Source of the DNA: an uncultured Pseudomonadota bacterium
GTDB taxonomy: Bacteria; Pseudomonadota; Alphaproteobacteria; RF32; CAG-239
NCBI GenBank assembly: GCA_949292375.1
Contig: CASEZG010000007.1
Span: forward strand, 1-47,584
Reading direction: 5' to 3'
Length of the DNA: 47,584 nt
Position numbers and translations under genes: made by a program. The notes beneath the pieces were generated by a model, which did no database searches, was not told where the DNA came from, and worked only from the letters and a program-made list of their open reading frames with translations. Shown here piece by piece: positions 1 to 7,990 of the stretch. The number at the start of each line of letters is the position of its first letter. The stretch's first letter is position 1.

Positions 1-165
1 CGGAATAAGCATAACATCGGGCGGAATGGGAAAAAACGAACTTTCGATAAAGGCAACGGCAAACAAAAAATACATGGCGTTCGGCCGAGATGCCAAATTA
101 AGCATATAATCGTAAGTGGCCTTAACCAAGGCATGAAAATAATCAGATACTTTGCGCAATAACAT
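1..165 (-). CDS. DedA/YqaA-family membrane protein, N-terminal part (cut by window edge)
   Basis: The first 55 codons read from an ATG at 163-165 on the minus strand. The protein starts MLLRKVSDYFHALVKATYDY and continues into a hydrophobic stretch with ESSFFPIPPDVMLIP. A Glu/Ser/Phe-Phe-Pro-x-Pro-Pro-Asp motif at the end of the first membrane segment is typical of the YqaA branch of the DedA/SNARE-associated inner-membrane family, whose members are linked to lipid carrier movement and envelope integrity. The start is supported by a purine-rich GGAAGGAT just upstream. About two thirds of the gene should lie beyond base 1. The family call rests on this short motif-rich part only. Confidence 0.72.
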   Translation of the reverse strand, partial: MLLRKVSDYFHALVKATYDYMLNLASRPNAMYFLFAVAFIESSFFPIPPDVMLIP

Positions 166-206
166 CTTTCATCCTTCCTTTTATAACCACAAAGATGATA
201 ACATCA

Positions 207-842
207 TTATCCAAGATGCAAAGCTAAATTTTCAATATCCTGACGATTTTCCACATAAATAATTTTAGAATGTTTTGCTTTTTGCTTAAAAGCTTCTAAT
301 TCTTTTTTATCTTTTGCCACACAAATAACTTTAGGTGAATTTTTTTGCAAATAAAGCTCCACAGCTGCAAAGTCATACACGCCAAAACAATACCAATTCT
401 TATTTCGAACTTCTTCTCGTAGTGGAATTTCAAAAGGATGATAATCTTCAACCACTAGCACATCATGTTTTTTTCCGCCGATACAATAAGCCTCCATAAC
501 GGCAACAAAACGCTCAATATCAACCGGTTTAGCAAAATAATGTGCTATTCCCTTTGCGGCAGCCAACTCTTTATCTGCTTCTATAGTTGTTAAAACAACC
601 GGAATATACTCCTTAACCACCGAACGCAAAATACCCAAGACTTCCCATCCGCTGACATCTGGCAAATTAATATCCAAAACTACAACATCTGGCTTTTCTT
701 TTATAATTCTTTTTAGAAAATCATCTGTTTTCGCCGTGGCAAAAACTTCAAACCCACGTGCCTCTAAAATACTTTTGCAAAGATCTAAAAAAAGCAAATC
801 ATCATCAAGAATAAATATTTTTCCGGTCTTATTTAGATTCAT
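207..842 (-). CDS. Response-regulator protein with one good and one degenerate receiver domain
   Basis: This 211-residue protein has a canonical receiver domain in residues 8-118: the acidic cluster D13-D15, the phospho-acceptor D57 in VVVLDINLPDVSGW, T85/T86, and K105 in the AKP motif. The rest (about 126-211) begins DVLVVEDYHPFEIPL and folds by eye like a second receiver. Where the phospho-acceptor should be it reads VICVAKDK, with no Asp at that place, and no conserved Lys-Pro follows. There is no DNA-binding or enzymatic output domain. It could act as a phosphate sink, an adaptor, or the signalling part of a pathway whose kinase lies elsewhere. It is the last gene of a minus-strand group after folD, 14 bases downstream. 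Confidence 0.8.
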   Translation of the reverse strand: MNLNKTGKIFILDDDLLFLDLCKSILEARGFEVFATAKTDDFLKRIIKEKPDVVVLDINLPDVSGWEVLGILRSVVKEYIPVVLTTIEADKELAAAKGIAHYFAKPVDIERFVAVMEAYCIGGKKHDVLVVEDYHPFEIPLREEVRNKNWYCFGVYDFAAVELYLQKNSPKVICVAKDKKELEAFKQKAKHSKIIYVENRQDIENLALHLG

Positions 843-856
843 ACAAAAATCTCCGT

Positions 857-1699
857 CTATACTTTGCTTTGTTTATAAGCCTGATAAGTGTTTTCAAGCA
901 ACATTGCAATTGTCATCGGACCAACCCCGCCGGGAACTGGCGTTATATATGCAGCCTTATTGATAACATCATCAAAATCCACATCGCCACACAACTTTCC
1001 ATCAATCCGATTAATTCCGACATCTATAACCGTTGCTCCATCTTTTACCCAATCAGCCTTCACCATTTTGGGGCAACCACATGCCGCAACCAAAATATCC
1101 GCTTGCCTCGTCAGCTCTGGTAGATTCCGTGTTTTAGAATGCACGACCGTAACCGTACAATCATTATTCAAAAGCAATGCTGCCAAGGGCTTACCGACAA
1201 TATTTGAACGTCCGATAATAACAGCATGCATCCCAGCCAAGCTCTGATGAACTGTTTTCAATAAATACAAAATTCCGGCCGGTGTTGCAGAAACAATAGC
1301 TCTCTCATCTTTAACAGACAACAATCCTGCATTTTGTGGCGTAAAACCATCCACATCTTTTTCGGGACGAATATGATCAAGAACTTTTCTTGCATCTATA
1401 TGCTTAGGCAAAGGCAATTGAACCATAACCCCATGAATATTTTTATCTTCGTTTAATTGCTGAATCAGAGCCAATACTTCTTCCTCTGAAGTCTGCTCCG
1501 ACAAATGATGAAGATCGCAATCCATACCCGCATCTATGGCTGCTTTTTGTTTGTTCCGATCATAAATCAAACTAGCCTCATCATCTCCCACTAAAATCAC
1601 GGCCAAATGAGGTCTATCCCCATGAGCTGCAATTTCTTGTGCAAGTTTTTCTCTCAAAGCAAGAGCAATTTCTTTACCTTTAATCAGATTCGCTACCAT
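857..1699 (-). CDS. folD: Bifunctional methylenetetrahydrofolate dehydrogenase / methenyltetrahydrofolate cyclohydrolase
   Basis: FolD interconverts 5,10-methylene-THF, 5,10-methenyl-THF and 10-formyl-THF in the cytosol, supplying one-carbon units for purines and formyl-methionine. At 280 residues it has the usual length. The catalytic region reads IYDRNKQKAAID, with Tyr46 and Lys50. The family signatures VMVQLPLPKHID and KDVDGFTP are present, as are the NADP-binding VIIGRSNIVGKPLAALLL and the C-terminal ITPVPGGVGPMTIAMLLENT. It starts 3 bases after the DUF167 gene and the two are almost certainly co-transcribed; a yggT-yggU-folD order is common in alphaproteobacteria. Nothing unusual was seen. 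Confidence 0.97.
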   Translation of the reverse strand: MVANLIKGKEIALALREKLAQEIAAHGDRPHLAVILVGDDEASLIYDRNKQKAAIDAGMDCDLHHLSEQTSEEEVLALIQQLNEDKNIHGVMVQLPLPKHIDARKVLDHIRPEKDVDGFTPQNAGLLSVKDERAIVSATPAGILYLLKTVHQSLAGMHAVIIGRSNIVGKPLAALLLNNDCTVTVVHSKTRNLPELTRQADILVAACGCPKMVKADWVKDGATVIDVGINRIDGKLCGDVDFDDVINKAAYITPVPGGVGPMTIAMLLENTYQAYKQSKV

Positions 1700-1702
1700 A
1701 AT

Positions 1703-2011
1703 TTATTCCTTTTCTCTCAAAGACAACAACTCCGCCACAAGCTTCTCCGAATATGGCAACTGCAACTTTTTGCAACGGTCAGTTTCGCCACTGACTAAAC
1801 TAATTTCACTTTTGGGCATTTTAAACATTTTGCTCAAAAATTTTATCAAATCCTGATTAGCCTTACCTTTCTCAGGTATTGCCACAACATTAATTTTAAG
1901 AAACTCTTGTCCGTCAGCATCTACAAAAACTCCTTTGAATGCACAAACAGAAGCATTCGGCGTCAACCTGACTCTCAAAACAAGAACATTATCTTTTTTC
2001 TCAAAAAACAA
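1703..2011 (-). CDS. yggU: DUF167 / YggU family protein
   Basis: This 102-residue protein has the DUF167 pattern: an N-terminal strand pair (VLVLRVRLTPNAS), then LKINVVAIPEKGKANQDLIKFL, and a C-terminal region with SGETDRCKKLQL. The GKAN motif followed by a helix is the family's hallmark. The function is unknown. The only usable start is TTG at 2009-2011: an in-frame TAA lies two codons upstream, an AAGG sequence sits 3-6 bases before the TTG, and no ATG or GTG occurs before the conserved strand. It is flanked by yggT (upstream) and folD (downstream, 3-base gap). Confidence 0.88.
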   Translation of the reverse strand: MFFEKKDNVLVLRVRLTPNASVCAFKGVFVDADGQEFLKINVVAIPEKGKANQDLIKFLSKMFKMPKSEISLVSGETDRCKKLQLPYSEKLVAELLSLREKE

Positions 2012-2119
2012 ATTACCTTAACTTTCACACAAACAAAAAGAGCGAAAGCAGTACAAACAAAAATTCGCACAAAACTTTCGCCCAAAAATTTTCGTCTTAT
2101 TATTTACCAAATAGTTTTT

Positions 2120-2419
2120 CTACAAAACCAATTCGGACAGACGATAAACCAACCGCCCTACAAACAACAAACCAAGCAGCAAAATAAAGGGCGAGAAATC
2201 AAAACCAGAAACCGGCGGAATTTTGCTACGAATTTTCGCATAAACCGGCTCTGTTGCTTTTTCTAAAATCTCCATTGTTTTCTGCGCATATTTATTATTC
2301 GCTTCCAAAATCTTGAAATGAATCAACCAATGCAAAACAACTTCAACGACAACAATCTTAAAATAGATGTCAACCACCAGAGCAATGATGTAAAAAAATG
2401 GCTCCAACAAAACACCCAT
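2120..2419 (-). CDS. yggT: YggT family integral membrane protein
   Basis: This 99-residue protein has two hydrophobic segments (about residues 6-31 and 77-95) around a short conserved cytoplasmic or periplasmic loop. The loop contains EKATEPVYAKIRSKIPPVSGFDFSPFILLL; the pattern T-E-P-x-Y...IPP..G.DFSP is diagnostic of YggT. The family is implicated in osmotic or ion homeostasis and envelope functions and is often encoded next to yggU. The 108-base gap to yggU contains no other gene that I can see. Co-transcription with yggU-folD is likely. Confidence 0.9.
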   Translation of the reverse strand: MGVLLEPFFYIIALVVDIYFKIVVVEVVLHWLIHFKILEANNKYAQKTMEILEKATEPVYAKIRSKIPPVSGFDFSPFILLLGLLFVGRLVYRLSELVL

Positions 2420-2515
2420 AGAAAAAACTCCTTACAAATTAAAACATTCAATAGACAAGATAATCACTATTTTTCTCTTTGTCTAGCTCAATATCCATTT
2501 TCGCCACAAGAACTT

Positions 2516-3610
2516 TTACAACTCTCTTCCCTGCAGCTCGCGAAAACGCGTCATATCGAACGCACGTCTTCTAACCTCGGAATAATTATACTCCGGAGCA
2601 TCCTTCAAAGGCGGACGCCGACCGCTCAACCGTTCAATATGTGCTGCCAAACTTTCTCTGGTTTGCCGATTCTCGTTTCCCATACGTTTAAGCATCAGCA
2701 TCTCACCCATACTGTGATCATATTGTGTCTGATACTGATTATTAGACATTGAGCGCACCATCTGTTCCCGCAACCAATCATACCAAACAAAGTTTGATTG
2801 CATATCTTTGTCTGTAGCATGATAAACGCCGTACCCGTTATCATCATAGCCATGATTTATCCCGGCCTCATACGCATTGCGCCCCAAATTCTGCAAAACT
2901 TCTTGCGGCATCCAATACAAATCTTGCTTTTTCATTTGCTTCAAAACATGATAATATTCCAAAGCCTTTTCATATTCTTCTTTTTCAACTTTTCTGTCTG
3001 CTTTGTCTTTGGTTGTCTGTTGGATCATACTCCGCATCTGCCGAAGTTTCATCAGCTTATAGGAAAGCTCATTACACTTCTCTTTAGCTTCCTTAAACAC
3101 ACTGTTTTGATAAAGAGAAATACAAACCATCAGCTCCATTTCGCGCTGATAAGACATATCCAAGAAATCATTCCGTTCCTGCAAATCGTCCTGAGACACA
3201 AAGCCATCATTCATATGTTTAATAATGTCTTCCGTCTCATCAATCCAACGATAATATTCACGGCTTGACGTACTCTCAGAATTAATCTGCTCATAAGAAT
3301 CAGCTAACATAAACTGCAAGTCCTCACCGACATCCATAGCAATTTGATGTTGCATTTCATCGACGCGTAAATCCTGGTTTCCGACCTTAAGTTTAATATC
3401 TTTCGGAGCCAAAGCTATCTGCCGAGCCAAAACATCGCCTTCTTCTTTTCCCACTCTAAAACGATTCTGTACGGCACGGCTGATAATCTCTTGTGGCGAA
3501 CGTCCACGCGTCTGCTGACTAAGGTTCAAATCAGTCAACCCCGTATTAATAGCCTTTTTCATACGGCGTAAATGTTCAAGTTTTTCAGAATTTTGCGGTT
3601 GTTCAAGCAT
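2516..3610 (-). CDS. Unrecognised helical/coiled-coil protein, 364 residues
   Basis: I do not recognise this protein. It is hydrophilic, without a signal peptide or membrane segment, and rich in Glu, Gln, Met and Arg. Long helical stretches are likely, for example around 170-235 (KEKCNELSYKLMKLRQMRSM and the following KVEKEEYEKALEYYHVL). The C-terminal part has a distinctive aromatic region with GINHGYDDNGYGVYHATDKD and FVWYDWLREQM. Glutamine and methionine richness near the C-terminus (SMSNNQYQTQYDHSMGEMLMLKRMG) is also notable. It starts 12 bases after the TerB-like gene and the two probably form an operon. It may be a cytosolic scaffold or polar structural protein, but nothing in the sequence gives an activity. 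Confidence 0.7.
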   Translation of the reverse strand: MLEQPQNSEKLEHLRRMKKAINTGLTDLNLSQQTRGRSPQEIISRAVQNRFRVGKEEGDVLARQIALAPKDIKLKVGNQDLRVDEMQHQIAMDVGEDLQFMLADSYEQINSESTSSREYYRWIDETEDIIKHMNDGFVSQDDLQERNDFLDMSYQREMELMVCISLYQNSVFKEAKEKCNELSYKLMKLRQMRSMIQQTTKDKADRKVEKEEYEKALEYYHVLKQMKKQDLYWMPQEVLQNLGRNAYEAGINHGYDDNGYGVYHATDKDMQSNFVWYDWLREQMVRSMSNNQYQTQYDHSMGEMLMLKRMGNENRQTRESLAAHIERLSGRRPPLKDAPEYNYSEVRRRAFDMTRFRELQGREL

Positions 3611-3622
3611 AACAGCCTCCAG

Positions 3623-4072
3623 TTACTTAACTTCCTCAAAAATGATTTTTGCCTGTTCCAGCCAAATAATCCTATCTATAATCCAATTACTGATTTGTTC
3701 GATTTTCTCAAGTTCAACCCCCATCGCCTGCCCGATACGGCCGATAAGCAGGGTTTCTTCATCAGAGAGTTCGTCATCTGCATGAGCCAAAATGCACATT
3801 TCTTTAATCAATTCCAACGCAGCGCGACGATTATCAATAACCTTAACGGCATTGACCACTTCTTCATCATTATCAATTTTCAAAATTTCATCAACGCGCT
3901 TATCCGTAATACCATAAACTTTTGCCATTTTACGAATAAATGCCAGCTCATCCTCATCCAGATGCCCATCTGCAGCTGCCAAACGAGAAAAAGCCTTCAT
4001 AAAAGCCACTTTTTGGTCTTCATTGAGTTTAGATAAAACTTCCATATTTTGCTCCATTATAAGCTCCGCCAT
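3623..4072 (-). CDS. TerB-like (tellurite-resistance B domain) protein
   Basis: This 149-residue all-helical cytosolic protein has the two acidic helix-turn motifs of the TerB fold: RLAAADGHLDEDELAFIRKM and, in the second repeat, CILAHADDELSDEETLLIGR. These Asp/Glu-rich loops resemble the metal-binding sites described for TerB and for the N-terminal domain of DjlA-like cochaperones. There is no J domain and no membrane anchor, so it is a stand-alone domain protein whose partner is unknown. Two starts are possible. The ATG at 4072 has AAGGA 9 bases upstream, and the ATG at 4057 has GGAG 6 bases upstream. Its downstream partner is the coiled-coil gene 12 bases away. Confidence 0.8.
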   Translation of the reverse strand: MAELIMEQNMEVLSKLNEDQKVAFMKAFSRLAAADGHLDEDELAFIRKMAKVYGITDKRVDEILKIDNDEEVVNAVKVIDNRRAALELIKEMCILAHADDELSDEETLLIGRIGQAMGVELEKIEQISNWIIDRIIWLEQAKIIFEEVK

Positions 4073-4258
4073 TACTTTATATCCTTAATACCTTTGTTTG
4101 TGCAAATGATACTAGATATTTAGCCAAGACGCAACAAAAAACACCCCACGAACAAAATAAACATACAGAAAACGTGAAAACTTCTAAAAATTCGTTGAAA
4201 ATCATAACACATTAACTTAAACTGATAGATAAAGATAAATTTTATTTAAGAGAAAAAC

Positions 4259-5590
4259 GTGGTAAAAAAATATTATATTAAAACTTTCGGCTGCCAGATG
4301 AATGTTTACGATTCACAACGAATTGCAGCCATTCTTAGAAACCTCGGCTATGAAGAAGCTTCCTCGGTAAGAAATGCCGATTTGGTCATATTAAATACTT
4401 GTCACATCAGAGAAAAAGCAGCAGAAAAAGTTTTCTCTGACTTAGGCCGCATCAACCTCATCAAACAAGAACGTGCCGAAGAAGGTAAAGACACCATCAT
4501 CGGTGTTGTGGGTTGCGTAGTCCAAGCCGAAGATAAAGAAATTTCCAAACGCGCCCCGTTTGTTGATTTTGCCACAGGTCCCCTTACTTACCACCGTCTT
4601 CCTGAAATTTTAGCAAAAGTAGCAAGGAAACGTGGCTTAAGTATTATTGACACCGAATTTCCGGCTATTGCAAAATTTGACTTTCTTCCAGAAAACAAAG
4701 CCGAGGGAGGTCTTGCTTACCTTGCTGTTCAGGAAGGATGCAACAACTTCTGTACTTATTGCGTTGTTCCCTATACCCGCGGCATAGAATACTCTCGTCC
4801 CGTTGCGGAGGTTTTGAAAGAAGCACGCCATTTGGTTGAAACCGGCAGTGTTGAAATCAATTTACTTGGCCAAAATGTCAACTCTTATCACGGCGAAGAT
4901 GAGAACGGCAAAGAGCGCAATCTGGCTTATCTTCTCCGCCGTATTTCAGAAATTGACGGCTTAAAACGCCTGCGTTATACCACTTCTTATCCTGCAGACG
5001 TTGATGATGACCTCATAACCTGCCATAGAGATTTACCTAAGCTGATGCCTTATCTGCATTTGCCGATACAGTCCGGCTCTGATAAAATCCTTAAGGCAAT
5101 GAACCGCAGACACAACTCCTCGGATTATTTAAAAGTTGTCGAAAAATTACAACAAGCCAACCCTAACTTAAGAATGTCCTCTGACTTTATTGTCGGCTTC
5201 CCCGGAGAAACTGACGAAGATTTTAAAGCCACGTTGGATGTTGTTAATAAAGTGAAATATATTCAAGCCTTTTCATTCAAATACAGTCGCCGTCCGGGAA
5301 CTCCGGCCGCCATAATGCCTAACCAGGTAGAAGAAAAAGTCAAAAAAGAACGGTTGGAAATCCTGCAAGACTTGTTATTTTCATATCAGTTAAAGTTTAA
5401 TAAAGAATGTTTGGGTAAAATAATGCCTGTATTATTTGAAACCAAGGGACGGCACGCAGGTCAGCTCATTGGCCGCACACCATATATGCAAAATCTGCAT
5501 GCCAAATTGGATAAGGAAAATTTAAATAAAATAATCAATGTCAAAGTAACCGACGTAACGACCAACTCGCTCAGCGGTGAACCAGTCTGA
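4259..5590 (+). CDS. miaB: tRNA-2-methylthio-N6-dimethylallyladenosine synthase MiaB
   Basis: MiaB is a radical-SAM enzyme with two [4Fe-4S] clusters. It adds a methylthio group to isopentenyl-adenosine-37 of tRNAs that read UNN codons. The N-terminal UPF0004 domain carries C12 (FGCQMN), C48 (NTCHIREKA) and C86 (GCVVQAE). The radical-SAM triad is C161-x3-C165-x2-C168 in EGCNNFCTYC. The TRAM RNA-binding domain is at about 375-443. At 443 residues the length is normal. The start is GTG at 4259. It is the first gene of the plus-strand run miaB, PhoH-like, ybeY, corC, lnt. Confidence 0.97.
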   Translation: MVKKYYIKTFGCQMNVYDSQRIAAILRNLGYEEASSVRNADLVILNTCHIREKAAEKVFSDLGRINLIKQERAEEGKDTIIGVVGCVVQAEDKEISKRAPFVDFATGPLTYHRLPEILAKVARKRGLSIIDTEFPAIAKFDFLPENKAEGGLAYLAVQEGCNNFCTYCVVPYTRGIEYSRPVAEVLKEARHLVETGSVEINLLGQNVNSYHGEDENGKERNLAYLLRRISEIDGLKRLRYTTSYPADVDDDLITCHRDLPKLMPYLHLPIQSGSDKILKAMNRRHNSSDYLKVVEKLQQANPNLRMSSDFIVGFPGETDEDFKATLDVVNKVKYIQAFSFKYSRRPGTPAAIMPNQVEEKVKKERLEILQDLLFSYQLKFNKECLGKIMPVLFETKGRHAGQLIGRTPYMQNLHAKLDKENLNKIINVKVTDVTTNSLSGEPV

Positions 5591-5616
5591 ACAGAAACAA
5601 AAGAAGGAGAAGACCC

Positions 5617-6582
5617 ATGGCTGAAGTAAATTTTGAACTCTACAACAACCAACTCGTACAACAGTTGGTCGGTGCTTCTGATGAAAACTTAAGATTAATT
5701 GAACAGCTTTTAGGCGTCGAGATTAGTTCTTTCGGCAACCAAATAAACATCAAAGGCAATGATGACGCCGTAGAACAAGCCAAAACAGCCATAGATTTAC
5801 TCTACAACAAAGTCAGCAAAGGCATTGAAATCGGCGAACAAGAAGTTAAAGCCGCAGTACGCATGAGCGATGAAGGCCCCGCAAAAATTGATGAGCAAAA
5901 CCTCAATGATATTGTCTTAAAGACCAAGAAACGCCACATTTACCCGCGTTCAGCCACCCAAGCAAAATATATTCAGGAAATGATGAAAAACGAGTTGGTT
6001 TTCGGCTTAGGCCCTGCCGGTACGGGTAAAACCTATTTAGCTGTCGCCTTAGCTGTTTCCATGATGCTTGAAGGCAAAATAGACAAGATTATTTTATCTC
6101 GTCCAGCGGTTGAAGCCGGTGAAAACTTAGGTTTTCTGCCCGGAGACTTAAAAGACAAAGTAGACCCGTACTTGCGCCCGCTATATGATGCCTTGTATGA
6201 AATGTTGCCGGCCGAACAAGTTGATAAAAAATTAGCAATCGGCGAAATCGAAATTGCCCCGTTGGCTTTCATGCGCGGCCGCACGTTATCAAATGCCTTT
6301 GTTATTTTGGATGAGGCTCAAAACACAACACCGATGCAAATGAAGATGTTCTTAACCCGTCTGGGCGAAAACTCACGCATGGTCGTCAACGGCGACTTAA
6401 GTCAGGTCGACTTACCGCGAGGCACAATTTCCGGCTTAAAGGACGCATTAGACACTCTGGAAAATGTCAATAGCATCAGTTCTGTAACTTTCAGCGCCAA
6501 TGATGTCGTTCGTCATGGTCTGGTAGCCAAAATCGTAAAAGCTTATGAAGAGAAAGGTAAAAAACAACACGGCTATGACTAA
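5617..6582 (+). CDS. ybeZ: PhoH-like ATPase (YbeZ type)
   Basis: The 321-residue protein has an N-terminal KH-like part (about 15-75), then the PhoH P-loop domain. The Walker A is GPAGTGKT (132-139) and the Walker B is VILDEAQ (229-235). The family also has LSRPAVEAGENLGFLPGD and the GDLSQVDLPRG sensor region, both present here. PhoH-like proteins are encoded beside ybeY in many bacteria and are thought to work with it in RNA maturation. A strong AAGGAG lies 10 bases before the ATG. The end overlaps the ybeY start by 8 bases (ATGACTAA), which implies translational coupling. Confidence 0.95.
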   Translation: MAEVNFELYNNQLVQQLVGASDENLRLIEQLLGVEISSFGNQINIKGNDDAVEQAKTAIDLLYNKVSKGIEIGEQEVKAAVRMSDEGPAKIDEQNLNDIVLKTKKRHIYPRSATQAKYIQEMMKNELVFGLGPAGTGKTYLAVALAVSMMLEGKIDKIILSRPAVEAGENLGFLPGDLKDKVDPYLRPLYDALYEMLPAEQVDKKLAIGEIEIAPLAFMRGRTLSNAFVILDEAQNTTPMQMKMFLTRLGENSRMVVNGDLSQVDLPRGTISGLKDALDTLENVNSISSVTFSANDVVRHGLVAKIVKAYEEKGKKQHGYD

Positions 6583-7093
6583 AACAAACCTCTCCATCAC
6601 CTTAAATGAAAATGGTTGGGAATCAGAAATTCCCGACCTACAAAATCTGGCCAATTCCGTCCTCATTACAGCTCTAGATTATGTCAACGAGCACGAGGAT
6701 ATTGACTTTTTGCAGATGGAAAAAACCGTCAACTTCAACCTCTGCCTAAGCAATGATGATGAGGTTCATACCCTAAACCGCGATTTCAGAGGGATGGACA
6801 AACCCACCAATGTTCTTTCTTTTGCTGCCATTGATGACCCTGACTTCGACAGGAATTTGGAACTTTTTGACGATATTGAAGCAGGAGATATCATCATTGC
6901 ACTTGAAACGATGCAGCGTGAGGCTAAAGAAAAAAACATATCCCTAAAAGACCATTTTTGCCACCTCTTCACACATGGTATTTTGCATCTTTTAGGCTTT
7001 GACCATATTGAAGAAGCTGAAGCCGAATATATGGAAGACTTTGAAATCAATATTCTAAAAAAACTAAACATCAAAAATCCTTATGGAGATTAA
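6575..7093 (+). CDS. ybeY: Endoribonuclease YbeY (rRNA maturation factor)
   Basis: YbeY is a metal-dependent endoribonuclease needed for 16S rRNA 3'-end maturation and ribosome quality control. The zinc-binding triad is visible in HGILHLLGFDH near the C-terminus, and the fold is supported by LNRDFRGMDKPTNVLSF and GDIIIALE. From the ATG at 6575 the protein has 172 residues, the family's usual size. An in-frame ATG at 6545 adds ten basic residues but has no ribosome-binding site. The 6575 ATG overlaps the stop of the PhoH-like gene. CorC follows after 9 bases. Confidence 0.95.
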   Translation: MTKTNLSITLNENGWESEIPDLQNLANSVLITALDYVNEHEDIDFLQMEKTVNFNLCLSNDDEVHTLNRDFRGMDKPTNVLSFAAIDDPDFDRNLELFDDIEAGDIIIALETMQREAKEKNISLKDHFCHLFTHGILHLLGFDHIEEAEAEYMEDFEINILKKLNIKNPYGD

Positions 7094-7102
7094 TAAACAA
7101 CA

Positions 7103-7990
7103 ATGACTGATGAAAATCATAAAGAATCACTTTGGCACAAATTAAAATGTCGTTTCACGCGCAAACAACTGGAAACAGTCAGAGAAACTATTGAAGATTT
7201 GATTGAAGAAGCCAGTTCCGAGGGAGAATGCCCATTTACGGAACATGAACAATTATTGCTAAACAACATTTTATATCTAAAAGATAAAAAATGTTGTCAT
7301 GCCATGATACCTCGGGCAAACATTATTGCTTTTCACAAAAGCGGCACGGTTAAAGAATTGGCTGAATTAATGGTAACAAAAGGCCATTCGCGTATTCCGA
7401 TTTACGGAGATTCATTAGATGACATTTTAGGCATCATTCACATTATAGATTTAGCCAAATGCCTGCTCAAAAATGAAGACAATGTCAAAGTAGAAGATAT
7501 TGTCAATCGCGAAGTAAAATTTGTTTCGCCCTCAATGCGGGTTATGGATTTGTTGCGCGACATGCAGGCAAACAAAATACATATGGCTATGGTCGTTGAT
7601 GAATATGGCGGTGTCGACGGTTTGGTAACAATTGAAGACTTGTTGGAAGAAATCGTTGGTGACATTGAAGATGAATATGACTCGGAAGAACAGCATGTCA
7701 TCATGCTTCAAGACGAAGGATTAGTCATTGCCGATGCCAGAGCCGAGCTTGAAGAGATTAAAGAAGCCGCAAATTTAGATTTAAGCGAATACATTGACTG
7801 TGATGAGCTAGAGATTGACACGCTTGGCGGATATGTTTTTCACTTAGCGCAACGCATTCCGTCCAGAGGCGAAACAATTGAAGGTCCGAACGGTATAAAA
7901 TTCCGCATTTTGGAAGTAGATCCCAGACGCATCAAAAAAGTAATGATTGTTATGCCCAAAGAGGACAAAAAAGAAGCTGCAAATGCTTAA
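7103..7990 (+). CDS. corC: CorC/HlyC-type CBS-domain protein
   Basis: This 295-residue cytosolic protein has two CBS domains (about 70-130 and 135-195; HSRIPIYGDSLDDILGIIHI and MAMVVDEYGGVDGLVTIEDL) and a CorC_HlyC transporter-associated domain at about 210-290 (ADARAELEEI, LGGYVFHLAQRIPSRGETI). Members bind adenine nucleotides and are linked to Mg/Co efflux. The membrane DUF21 domain of larger relatives is absent, as in E. coli YbeX. It sits between ybeY and lnt, the same order as in E. coli and many alphaproteobacteria. Its end overlaps the lnt start by 8 bases. Confidence 0.93.
   Translation: MTDENHKESLWHKLKCRFTRKQLETVRETIEDLIEEASSEGECPFTEHEQLLLNNILYLKDKKCCHAMIPRANIIAFHKSGTVKELAELMVTKGHSRIPIYGDSLDDILGIIHIIDLAKCLLKNEDNVKVEDIVNREVKFVSPSMRVMDLLRDMQANKIHMAMVVDEYGGVDGLVTIEDLLEEIVGDIEDEYDSEEQHVIMLQDEGLVIADARAELEEIKEAANLDLSEYIDCDELEIDTLGGYVFHLAQRIPSRGETIEGPNGIKFRILEVDPRRIKKVMIVMPKEDKKEAANA

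Noticed and set aside
2452..2485. TAGACAA/TTGTCTA inverted repeat between the coiled-coil gene and yggT
   Set aside because: Seven pairs with a 20-base loop and no U run; too weak to call a terminator or operator.
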